Source of the DNA: JAWOLE01 sp963815655
Lineage (GTDB): Bacteria; Acidobacteriota; Thermoanaerobaculia; UBA5066; Gp7-AA6
DNA length: 64,000 nt
Direction: 5' to 3'
Assembly: GCA_963815655.1 (NCBI GenBank)
Contig: CAWFHK010000001.1
Location: 4,092,001 to 4,156,000 of the forward strand
The position numbers were made by a program, and so were the translations under genes. Positions 26,101 to 34,549 of the stretch are shown here, one piece after another. How positions within the stretch are numbered: the stretch's first letter is position 1; each line of letters starts with the position of its first letter. A model generated the notes under the pieces. It searched no databases, had not been told where the DNA came from, and saw only the letters and a list, made by a program, of their open reading frames with translations.

Positions 26101-29100
26101 TCAATTCCAGGACTCCGGAGGGATGCTTTCGCGGCTGCTCAGCACACCGAGGATGCTCTGCGAGAGCAGTTCCGTGATGTCCGGGCGGCCGATGGACTCG
26201 TCCAGGGCTGCACGGTCGAATTCGGGGCCTTCGTAGAGCCCGATCCAGCCGTTCCTTCCACTTCGCTTCACGGCGTAGAGAGCTCGGTCCGCGAAGAAGA
26301 CGGCCGACTCCCATGAAATCGGCGGGAGATCGAACCCCATCGGGAAGACGCAGAATCCGATGGACATCGTCTTTCGGATCTCACGGCCGTCGGCGAGGCG
26401 GAAGGGGTGTGCCTCCACCGCCGTCCGGATGCGCTCCGCCAGCGTCACGGGATCGCAAATGCCGGGGTAACGGGCCACGATCAGGAACTCCTCTCCACCC
26501 CAGCGGACGATCGAATCGGTATCCCGCGCGACGGATTTCAGGATCTTGCCCACATCCCTCAGGACATCGTCCCCGGCGTCGTGGCCGAATTCATCGTTCA
26601 CCTGCTTGAAGTGGTCGATGTCGAGCAGGAGGAAGACGAGAGGGTGATCCAGTGACAGCGACGGCTTTGCGGTTCGAGCGGTCCGCAGCCCCCGGGCGAT
26701 CGAGGCCAGCTGCTCGGGCAATGCGATAGTCAGGTAGCGGCGGTTGTAGAGCGTCGTGAGCGGATCCGTGAGGCTCGATTCCTCCAGTTGCGCGTACGCC
26801 GATGCCAGCTCCTCTGTTCGGCTTTTCACGAGCGCCTCGAGCCGCACGTTGACGAGCTTGAGCCGGCGCTGGCGCCACGCGCCGATCCCCGAGAGACCCG
26901 TGAACACGGCCGCGAGGACTGCCAGGCGGAAGAGCCAGGTCTGGTACCAGCGGGGAAGAATCCGGAAAGGCAGCTCGGCCTCGGGGCCCGCGCGGCCGTT
27001 GACGACCGCCCGGGCTCGCAATCTGTACGCACCCGGCGGAAGGGCCAGGTAGTGCAGCTTCGGCGAGGTTTCCCTGCGCCACGAGGTCTCGAGCCCTTCG
27101 ATCCGCACTTCGTAGCTGAAGGCCCTGGCGCGTGAATACGACAGGAAACCCAGGGTCGCCTCGAGCGAGTTGTCCCGGGGCTTCACCTCGAGCGACTTTC
27201 CCTTCAACGGGATCGCAGGCCGCCCCCCGAACTTGACCTCCTGAAAGACGGGTCGGGGTACAGGAAGGTTCCAGGGGAACGCGGCGAAGTCGAAACGGGC
27301 GAGGGAGCTCGCGTCGCCAAACCAGAGCGCGCCGTCGCGATCTCCGAAGAACGAGTTGATGACCATGTCCTGGCTCAGAAGTCCGGAGGCCCGCCCGAAT
27401 GCGTCGAACCCGTCTTCCTTGAGAAGCACTGCCCCCACGTCGGTGAGCAGCCAGATCCGGTTCGCGTGATCCCTGTGAATGCTGACGACGGAATCCGTCG
27501 GGATCTCCCCCCGGTCCATCCGATAGTTCTTGACGACGCGGAGCCTGTCTCCTTCCAGACGCAGCCGCGTGACGCCGAGGGAATCGTAATAAGAGATCAG
27601 GAGGCTGCCATCCGAGGCCTCGGCCAGCCCGTAAAGGCGGTTCTCGAGAAGCCCGTCCTCCTTCGTCCACAGCCGCCACCGGCCCTGAAAGCATTCCGCG
27701 AGCCCGCTGCGGCTCGCAAACCAGAATCTCCCGTCCCGGCCCTGGAGAGAAGAGTAGGCGTTTTTGAGATAGGCCGGCTCCGGCGCCTCGAGCATTTCCG
27801 CCGGTTCCAGCGTCTCCCCCCTGGGGACCATGCGGCGGATCTGGCGGGAGCCCATGACCCAGGCGTTTCCCTCGCGGTCTCTGAAGACGCGGTTGACCTG
27901 GAGCGATGCCGGTTCATTCTGGAAGGGAGGAGGGACTGTCACGGCGCGCTCAGTTCCCGGCGGCACATACAGGAGCGCGCGCGGGCGGCCCGCGCCGACG
28001 AGGCCCCCGTTGGGCAGCGCGACCATGCTCAGGATTGCCGTCTTTTCCGAGCCGGGCACGATCCGCCAGCGGCCGCCTTCCATGATGGCGAGTCCCATGT
28101 TCGTGCCGGCAAAGAGGCGCCCGGTCGTGTCCCTCACGACCGCCCAGACAATCTCGGTCGGCAAGCCTTCCCGCGTCGTCTGGTTGTACCAGGCTCCCAG
28201 GCCCAACTGGCGGAAGAGACCGTTGGAGGCGTACCAGAGCGAACCCTCGTGGTCCACGAGGACTTGCGCGGCGGACTTCGTGGGCATTCCCTCGCGGTCG
28301 GTGACAAGAGTCCAGGTCGTGCCGCGGATGTGCAGCAGGCCGCGCACCGTGGCGACCCAGAGTCCTCCCTGCCCATCGGCCGCCATGTCCCGGTAATCCC
28401 CGCCCGCGGCCACAGCCGGATGGTCGAAGGGATGAAAGTATGTGTCACCGAGGGCTTTCCACCAGAGGCCATGCGTGCTCAGGATCCAGATCCTGCCCTC
28501 CCCGTCTTCGACGGCGGCCACCACGGCGGAAGGAACGCCCTGGCCGGCGTCCCACGTCGCTGTGAGCCGGGCTTCCTTCCAGAGCTCCGCGTGCCCTTCC
28601 TGTCGAAAGACCAGCATCCCGCCATGCAGGGGCGCCCTCGCCACCACGAACGGCTGGTTGGAGCCTTCCACCTTTTCGAAGCGTCCGGAGGCGGATTCCC
28701 TGAAGAGCCCGGAGACACCCATCGCAACCCACGCGCGGTTGTGTTCGTCCCAGGCCAGGGAAAAGGCCGGGCCCGTCGGAAGCCCGTTGAGTCCGGAGGC
28801 GGGATGGACCTCGAGACCGGTGACCCGGAAGAGACCCGCGAAGGAGCTCGTCCAGACGCCACCGCGTGGGTCCGCCCAGAGGCGCGAATCCGGGCCGATT
28901 GTCAGACCCTGCTTCGGACCGAGGTTGACGAAGCGGTGGCCGTCGAAGCGGTAGAGGCCCAGGTCCGATCCGACCCACAGGAATCCTTCCCGGTCCTGGG
29001 CCAGGGCCGTGATGCCCATGGACATGAGTTCCTCTTCGGGGCCGTAAGACTGGAACGATGCTTCCCCGGGCCAGGCGGCCTCCGTGAACCCGGGAAGGGC

Positions 29101-29220
29101 AGCCGGTGCGTTTGCTTCGAGGGGACTCCCCAGACACAGAGTAAGGAGCAGACCGACAAGCGGACGCCGCCTTCGTTCCTCGGCGCGGTCCACCGGGCGC
29201 CGAGCGTGAACGTTTTCCAC
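26101..29220 (-). CDS. Diguanylate cyclase with periplasmic two-propeller sensor
   Basis: 1039 residues from a GTG at 29220. A leader (LVGLLLTLCLGSPLEANA) precedes about 650 residues of Reg_prop beta-propeller repeats (blades such as DREGFLWVGSDLGLYRFDG, DPRGGVWTSSFAGLFR), a Y_Y_Y domain (about 670-745; YEVRIEGLETSWRRE), one membrane helix (about 757-778), a coiled coil and a GGDEF domain with an intact active site GGEEF near residue 905. It should make cyclic di-GMP in response to a periplasmic ligand. This is the Bacteroidetes-hybrid-like sensor linked to GGDEF instead of a histidine kinase. It stands alone between mobile sequences. Confidence 0.92.
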   Translation of the reverse strand: MENVHARRPVDRAEERRRRPLVGLLLTLCLGSPLEANAPAALPGFTEAAWPGEASFQSYGPEEELMSMGITALAQDREGFLWVGSDLGLYRFDGHRFVNLGPKQGLTIGPDSRLWADPRGGVWTSSFAGLFRVTGLEVHPASGLNGLPTGPAFSLAWDEHNRAWVAMGVSGLFRESASGRFEKVEGSNQPFVVARAPLHGGMLVFRQEGHAELWKEARLTATWDAGQGVPSAVVAAVEDGEGRIWILSTHGLWWKALGDTYFHPFDHPAVAAGGDYRDMAADGQGGLWVATVRGLLHIRGTTWTLVTDREGMPTKSAAQVLVDHEGSLWYASNGLFRQLGLGAWYNQTTREGLPTEIVWAVVRDTTGRLFAGTNMGLAIMEGGRWRIVPGSEKTAILSMVALPNGGLVGAGRPRALLYVPPGTERAVTVPPPFQNEPASLQVNRVFRDREGNAWVMGSRQIRRMVPRGETLEPAEMLEAPEPAYLKNAYSSLQGRDGRFWFASRSGLAECFQGRWRLWTKEDGLLENRLYGLAEASDGSLLISYYDSLGVTRLRLEGDRLRVVKNYRMDRGEIPTDSVVSIHRDHANRIWLLTDVGAVLLKEDGFDAFGRASGLLSQDMVINSFFGDRDGALWFGDASSLARFDFAAFPWNLPVPRPVFQEVKFGGRPAIPLKGKSLEVKPRDNSLEATLGFLSYSRARAFSYEVRIEGLETSWRRETSPKLHYLALPPGAYRLRARAVVNGRAGPEAELPFRILPRWYQTWLFRLAVLAAVFTGLSGIGAWRQRRLKLVNVRLEALVKSRTEELASAYAQLEESSLTDPLTTLYNRRYLTIALPEQLASIARGLRTARTAKPSLSLDHPLVFLLLDIDHFKQVNDEFGHDAGDDVLRDVGKILKSVARDTDSIVRWGGEEFLIVARYPGICDPVTLAERIRTAVEAHPFRLADGREIRKTMSIGFCVFPMGFDLPPISWESAVFFADRALYAVKRSGRNGWIGLYEGPEFDRAALDESIGRPDITELLSQSILGVLSSRESIPPESWN

Positions 29221-29243
29221 GACGTCATTGTGCGCCTTCTCCG

Positions 29244-29666
29244 GTGCCTTCGCTGAAGAAGAAACGGTATCGGTCCTGCCGGAGGGGTGCGCCTCGTGAA
29301 TGTCGAGGTGGCCGGAGGGTCAATCGTTCAAACGTTCAAAGGAACCGCCGCTGCAGGAGTAAGGAGTCAGCAGGATGCAAGAGAGGCGGTTGTAAGCTGG
29401 CGCCTCAGGGTATGCGAGACGACACGCGAATGGTGGATATTGGGATATTGGGGTCAGGTCCGTGAATCTGTGCACCCGGGTTGGGATATTGGGGTCAGGT
29501 CCGTGAATCTGTGAGTTCCACCCGCGGAAGGTAGGTGACGGCGCGAGGGAGACCTGGAGGAACAACAACCTCGGGGTGGAGTCGGAGCGGATAATGTCAC
29601 GTCGGTGGGCGCGGATGCCTTCGCCTACGACTCTTCGGTCGCGGCTGACCTCCGAGGCGGCAATGC
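29244..29666. other. Gene-free repeat region before the first RAYT gene
   Basis: No coding sequence is supported. It holds two direct copies of a 23-base REP half (GGGGTCAGGTCCGTGAATCT plus GTG; 29450-29472 and 29491-29513), each preceded by TTGGGATATT. Confidence 0.65.
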
Positions 29667-29700
29667 GGTCAGGTCCGTGAACATGTGACCTGATGACAAG
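29667..29700 (+). repeat. REP unit directly upstream of RAYT gene 1
   Basis: GGTCAGGTCCGTGAACATGT followed by GACCTGATGACAAG, ending 10 bases before the transposase ATG. The same sequence stands at the same distance before RAYT gene 2 (33137-33172). Inner bases GGTCA...TGACC form a short hairpin. Confidence 0.85.
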
Positions 29701-29710
29701 TTAAGGATAG

Positions 29711-30694
29711 ATGGCGCGTCCGCTTCGGCTGGATCATGCGGGGGCGGTCTGGCATTTGACCAGCCGCGGGAACGAGCGCCGAGAGATCTTTCGCGAGGAT
29801 GAGGACCGAGAGAGGTTTCTGCGGATCCTGGCCGGCGTCGTCAAGAGGTTCCGGTGGCGGGTCCATGCGTATGTCTTGATGGGAAACCACTACCACCTGC
29901 TAGTGGATACTCCGGAGCCTACGCTTTCGCGGGGCATGAAGCATCTGAACGGGGTCTACACTCAGAATTTCAACCGGCGTCATCGGCGAGTCGGGCACCT
30001 TCTGCAGGGACGATTCAAGGCGATCCTCGTGGAAAGGGAGAGCCACCTTCTGGAGTTGACTCGATACGTGGTCCTCAACCCCGTTCGGGCCGGGATGACG
30101 GAGACGGCGGGGCAATGGAGATGGAGCAACTATCGAGCGACGGCCGGTCTCCGCACCGTGCCGGTGTGGCTGGAGACAGACTGGACGCTCGAGCAGTTTT
30201 CACCGCGCCAGGAGGCGGAGCGCCGCTACCGCGCCTTCGTCGCAAAGGGGAAGGGGTCCCGGTACGCTCCGTGGGAGGAGTTGGTCTCGCAGATCTACCT
30301 GGGCGGCGAGGGCTTCCGAAAGAGGATCCAGGCGATGGTTTCCGGTCAGGAGAGAAGTCGCCACATTCCACGTCTCCAGCGTCTTCCCGCCCGGCCGCGA
30401 CTCGCGGAGATCGTCGCTGCGACGTTGGGCGAGTTCGGTGTCTCCGACTCTGACATTCGCCGCAGACGGCACATCCCGGCGCGGCTGGCCGTCGCGTACC
30501 TGGCGCGTCATGAGGGGGCGCTGACGCTGTCGGAGTTCTCGCCGGCCCTTGGGATTCAGGACTGGACCGCCTCTCACCTCGCGACGTCTGCCGAACGGCT
30601 TCTTCAGACGAGCCGCCAGTTCCAGAAAAGCATCCGCCGCATTCAAGAGGCGCTTGCCGAAACCCACAGATTCACGGACCTGACCCCAATCTGA
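29711..30694 (+). mobile_element. REP-associated tyrosine transposase (RAYT), copy 1
   Basis: 327 residues, Y1_Tnp (IS200/IS605-like) family: MARPLRLDHAGAVWHLTSRGNERREIF, the metal-binding HxH in MGNHYHLLVDTPEP (about residue 60-64), and the catalytic tyrosine segment LTRYVVLNPVRAGM. The long basic C-terminal region is a helical DNA-binding part. RAYTs are thought to move or maintain REP sequences through single-stranded DNA cleavage. REP halves lie 5' (29450-29700) and, inverted, at the 3' end where the last codons read through the REP itself (30665-30687). Confidence 0.93.
30665..30687 (-). repeat. Inverted REP unit at the 3' end of RAYT gene 1
   Basis: CACAGATTCACGGACCTGAC plus CCC is the exact inverse of the upstream units at 29450 and 29491. 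It overlaps the last ten codons of the gene, so the element ends in the coding sequence. The duplicated adaptor segment begins only eleven bases later. Confidence 0.85.
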
Positions 30695-30697
30695 CCA

Positions 30698-31661
30698 GCT
30701 CGAGAGGATCCCGCTTCAGGCGGGGGAGTCGGTCAAGGCGGGCGAGATCGTCGCGCGGATCGCCCCCTCCAGCCTCTCCGCGGTCGGCAGCGCCCAGGCC
30801 CGCGCGGCGGCGACCCAGGCGGAGGCGGCCGTCCGCGCGGCGAAGGCCAACGTCGGCAGCTCGCAGGCGCGGGCCGACCTCGCCGAGAAGGAGTACCGGC
30901 GCCAGTCCGCGGCGCACGCCCAGGGAATCGTTTCCAGGCAGGACTTCGACGTCGCCCGCGCCAATCACGACGCGGCGCTCCGCGACGTGCAGGCGGCGCG
31001 CGCCGCCGTCGCGCAGGCCGAGGCGACGCTCGCCTCCGCCCGCGCCGCGCTTCTCGCGCTCCACCCCGGCGGCGCCGGAGTGATCGAGATCCGCGCCCCT
31101 GTCGATTCGCGCATCTTCGCGATTCCCGAGCGCAGCGGCCGCGCCGTCCTCCCGGGAGACCCGATCATGACCCTCGGCAACCCGCGCGAGATCGAAGCGG
31201 TCGTCGATCTGCTCTCCGAGGACGCCGTGAAGACGGCGGTCGGCGACCGCGCGTTCCTCGTGGATTGGGGAGGCGATCACCCGCTCCCCGGCGTCGTGAA
31301 GACGGTCGAGGCCTCCGCGTTCACGAAGATTTCGGCCCTGGGAATCGAGGAGCAGCGGGTCCACGTGATCGTCTCGATCCCCGACCCACCGCCCGCCCTG
31401 GGCGACGGCTACCGAGTCCAGGGCCGGATCGTGATCTGGTCCTCGCCCGACGCCGTCCAGATCGGCATCGGCGCCCTGACGCGCTTCGGCTCGAGCTGGG
31501 GAACCTACGTCGTCTCGGGGGGACGCGCACGAAAACGTGAGCTGCGGATCGGCCACCGCAACGACCAGGCCGCCGAGGTCCTCTCCGGCGTCCAACCCGG
31601 CGAGCGCGTGATCCTGCACCCGACCGACGAGATCTCCGACGGGGCGCGCGTCACGGATTAG
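30698..31661 (+). pseudogene. Truncated HlyD adaptor gene (duplicate of 20041-21004)
   Basis: Identical, as far as I can compare by eye, to the last 321 codons of the exporter adaptor gene. It lacks the N-terminal membrane helix and first lipoyl strand, and starts just after the RAYT gene with no ribosome site or start, so it is not expected to give a working protein. The trailing 100 bases were also copied. Near-identity means a recent duplication or an assembly artefact. Confidence 0.9.
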
Positions 31662-31734
31662 CGCACGGAACCCCAGGTCCTCTTCTTTTCGTCAGCGCCT
31701 CACGCCCTTCGAAATTCGCCGCAAGTTCACATTT

Positions 31735-31905
31735 TCACAGACCTGACTCCAGGTCTCCATTTTCGAACTTCTCCGCGTAATGCTCCAGGCGGTTCGGGTA
31801 GTCGTTCCGGTCCGAGTCGTCCCGAAACACCGCCTTCCGCTCGTTCCCGCGAGCTATGACGTGGTACAGGCCCCCGGGGTACTCGAGACGCAACGGCCGC
31901 GCCAT
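31735..31905 (-). pseudogene. N-terminal fragment of a third REP/Y1 transposase
   Basis: From ATG 31905 the minus strand reads MARPLRLEYPGGLYHVIARG, NERKAVFRDDSDRNDYPNRL and stops after 56 codons where the duplicated adaptor segment begins. This is the start of a Y1_Tnp protein related to, but distinct from, the two complete RAYTs (MARPLRLDHAGAVWHLTSRGN). The HxH motif and tyrosine are lost. It marks the edge of the duplicated segment. Confidence 0.8.
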
Positions 31906-31964
31906 GACCTAATTGTACCAACGTACAAGACTGACCCCATCTCTCTTCCATTCATGCCTCGACC

Positions 31965-32032
31965 AACGGCATAATCATCGCCGCCGATGCTGAAAGCGTG
32001 CCCCCGTCTTCATGTAACCTGACCCAATTGTG
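31965..32032 (-). mobile_element. Solo noncoding end of the IS110 element
   Basis: CAACGGCATAATCATCGCCG followed by CCGATGCTGAAAGCGTGCCC and TTCATGTAACCTGACCC matches 24890-24960 and 34340-34405. No transposase sequence is attached. A GACTGACCCCATCTC unit precedes it and another follows near 32050. Confidence 0.75.
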
Positions 32033-32127
32033 ACCATGAGATCAGACGTAGGAAGAACTGACCCCATCTCTTTCCTAGAGGCGTGAAGGCAAAACGTCGG
32101 GCAACCGTTTTCTGCGATAATCTTGGC

Positions 32128-32829
32128 ATGCATCCAACAGAATCCTTGCTACAGGCCAGTCTCTGCATTCTGGGGTGGTTGGCGCTCGGCGGTTGGCTCT
32201 TCAAGTGGGCCAGAGGGTTTCTGAAGGCGGAAGCCGAGGCAAATGATCGTCGCGCTGAGGCCGACAGCAGGTATGCGGGAAGGCTGAAAGAGGCTTGGGA
32301 GTCGGAGATCCAGACTCATGATCGGAGCCGTCAAATCTTCGCCGAGACGCTCGACGCCACTCGGGATCGTATCGAAGAGCTTGAGACGACTCTAGACGGC
32401 CAACGGAGCCATCTCACCCAGCTTGGCACGAAGTGTGAGGTTTTTGAATTCGGCCTCAGCAACGCTCGCGTTCTCTTAACGACTAAAGTTCCAGAGAAGT
32501 TCAAGAGCTTGTACGATGACCTCGCGAGCGTGATCTCGGAGACGACCGTCTCTCTAGGATTTGGCTTTGAGAAGACGAGGAAATTCATCGCGGCGGGAAT
32601 TGCTGACGGCCCTCCGCCACAGAACCCTAATGAATTAATAGTCTACCGATTTGGAAGGCTTATGATCGGGTCGAAGCAGCTCGAAATATATCTCTCAACT
32701 TTGGAGGAACTCCTTCGGATCATCCAGGAAGCGGAAATTCAGCGCGACAGCCAACCAAAAGAGATCCTCTCGGGAGTGCTTAGGCGACTCCAAGCGGCTG
32801 GTCCATCGCAGGAGCCAAGCGGATCTTGA
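32128..32829 (+). CDS. Membrane-anchored coiled-coil protein of unknown function
   Basis: 233 residues from ATG 32128. One N-terminal membrane helix (LQASLCILGWLALGGWLFKWA, about 7-27) leads into a long charged helical region (about 30-105, AEAEANDRRAEADSRYAGRLKEAWESEIQ and EELETTLDGQRSHL), a probable coiled coil, then a helical C-terminal domain. Base composition is clearly lower in GC than chromosomal neighbours, and it lies between IS110 and RAYT pieces, so it is probably acquired cargo. No family recognised. Confidence 0.6.
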   Translation: MHPTESLLQASLCILGWLALGGWLFKWARGFLKAEAEANDRRAEADSRYAGRLKEAWESEIQTHDRSRQIFAETLDATRDRIEELETTLDGQRSHLTQLGTKCEVFEFGLSNARVLLTTKVPEKFKSLYDDLASVISETTVSLGFGFEKTRKFIAAGIADGPPPQNPNELIVYRFGRLMIGSKQLEIYLSTLEELLRIIQEAEIQRDSQPKEILSGVLRRLQAAGPSQEPSGS

Positions 32830-33182
32830 CCGCCTTCAAAGGGATGACCGGGGTCAGTTGAGAATCAGGTGTTGAGCGGTTAACCCCTGGTTTTCAAGCC
32901 TGACCCCATCAACCCCCTGGTGCACGGCACCTCGATGCGCCGGGATCGCCGGGAGCGCTTGACCTCCGCCGATCCGAATTCGGCAGGTGTTCCCTCGCGT
33001 CAGGCCGTAAGAGCTAAGCGGGAGGAAGAACGGCATCTATCACGTAGAGGAAGCTCCCGGGGTCAGGTCCGTGAATCTGTGACCCGACGACACGAAGCTC
33101 CGGGGGTCCGCGAAGCTCCCTGGGTCCGAATCTCCCGGGGTCAGGTCCGTGAACATGTGACCTGATGACAAGTTAAGGATAG
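32830..33182. other. Gene-free REP region before RAYT gene 2
   Basis: No gene is supported. The gap has a CCTGACCCCATCAACCCC unit near 32900, REP halves GGGGTCAGGTCCGTGAATCT at 33059-33081 and GGGGTCAGGTCCGTGAACAT at 33137-33172, and three short repeats of the type GAAGCTCCSGGGGTC between them (33045-33140). Confidence 0.7.
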
Positions 33183-34166
33183 ATGGCGCGTCCGCTTCGG
33201 CTGGATCATGCGGGGGCGGTCTGGCATTTGACCAGCCGCGGGAACGAGCGCCGAGAGATCTTTCGCGAGGATGAGGACCGAGAGAGGTTTCTGCGGATTC
33301 TGGCTGGTGTCGTCAAGAGGTTTCGCTGGCGGGTCCATGCCTACGTCTTGATGGGAAACCACTACCACCTGCTTGTGGACACGCCGGAGCCGACGCTCTC
33401 GCGGGGCATGAAGCATCTCAACGGCGTGTACACGCAGAGTTTCAACCGGCGGCATCGGCGGGTCGGGCACCTTCTCCAGGGACGGTTCAAGGCGATTCTC
33501 GTGGAAAGGGAGAGCCACCTTCTGGAGCTGACTCGGTACGTTGTTCTCAACCCAGTTCGGGCCGGGATGACGGAGATGGCAGGGCAATGGAGATGGAGCA
33601 ACTATCGAGCGACGGCAGGTCTCCGACCGGTTCCGGCATGGCTGGAAACAGAGTGGACGCTGGAGCAGTTTTCACCGCGCCGGGAGGCGGAGCGCCGCTA
33701 CCGCGCCTTTGTCGCAAGAGGGAAGGGATCTCGGTACGCTCCGTGGGAGGAGTTGGTCTCGCAGATCTACCTGGGTGGCGAGGCCTTCCGAAGGAGAATT
33801 CAGATGATGGTTTTCGGCCAGAAGAGTAGCTGCAACATTCCACGCCTTCAACGTCTTCCCGCCCGACCGCGGCTCGAGGAGATCGTTGCAGCGACGTTGA
33901 ACGAATTCGGTGTGTCCGACTCTGCCATTCGCCGCAGACGGCACACCCCGGCGCGGCTGGCCGTCGCGTACCTGGCACGCCATGAGGCGGCGTTGACGCT
34001 TCCGGAGTTCTCACCGGCCCTCGGAATCCAGGACTGGGCAGCGTCACACCTAGCGACGTCTGCTGAACGGCTTCTGCGGGAGAGCCGCCAATTCCGGCGA
34101 AGCATTCGAAGCATTCAGAACGCGCTCCGCGAAACTCACAAATTCACGGACCTGACCCCAATTTGA
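33183..34166 (+). mobile_element. REP-associated tyrosine transposase (RAYT), copy 2
   Basis: 327 residues, same length as copy 1 and differing at a small fraction of positions (for example QSFNRRH for QNFNRRH, and several changes after residue 140). The HxH (MGNHYHLLVDTPEP) and tyrosine segment (LTRYVVLNPVRAGM) are intact. The first 130 or so bases, including the upstream REP, are identical in both copies. An inverted REP (34137-34159) again overlaps the last codons. Directly after it lies a piece of the IS110 element. Confidence 0.93.
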
Positions 34167-34170
34167 CCCC

Positions 34171-34405
34171 ACGGCAGGCCTCACCCAGGGACCGGAAGAA
34201 TCCCTCGATCTGCTCGAAATCGTTGACTAGTCGAGCGGCCGACCGCCGATCCCCGTTCTCCTCGAGTGCCTCAACCTGCGAGTACCGCTTGTGGAGATCC
34301 AGTCCTACCGACAACATCGGGGCAACCTCCTTTCAGCTCCAACGGCAAAATCATCGCCGTCGATGCTGAAAGCATGCCCCACGTCTTCATGTAACCTGAC
34401 CCCGA
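34171..34405 (-). mobile_element. IS110 remnant (first codons of transposase plus noncoding end)
   Basis: About 235 bases matching 24729-24962 with scattered mismatches. It covers roughly the first 48 codons of the transposase (read on the minus strand MLSVGLDLHKRYSQVEALEENG...) and the noncoding end. The rest of the gene is missing where RAYT copy 2 begins, so the RAYT/REP element appears to have entered or replaced part of an IS110 copy. Confidence 0.85.
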
Positions 34406-34549
34406 GTCTTCACCGAATAGGATGCTGAAGCTCCTCGCCTCTTGACACTAGACATAGGACGACTGACCCCCCTCCCTTCCCCCAAGACAGAATAAGGCTA
34501 ATGTGCGATGCGTAAGCCTGACCCTGTGAATCCTCTTGTTCCTCTCCAT

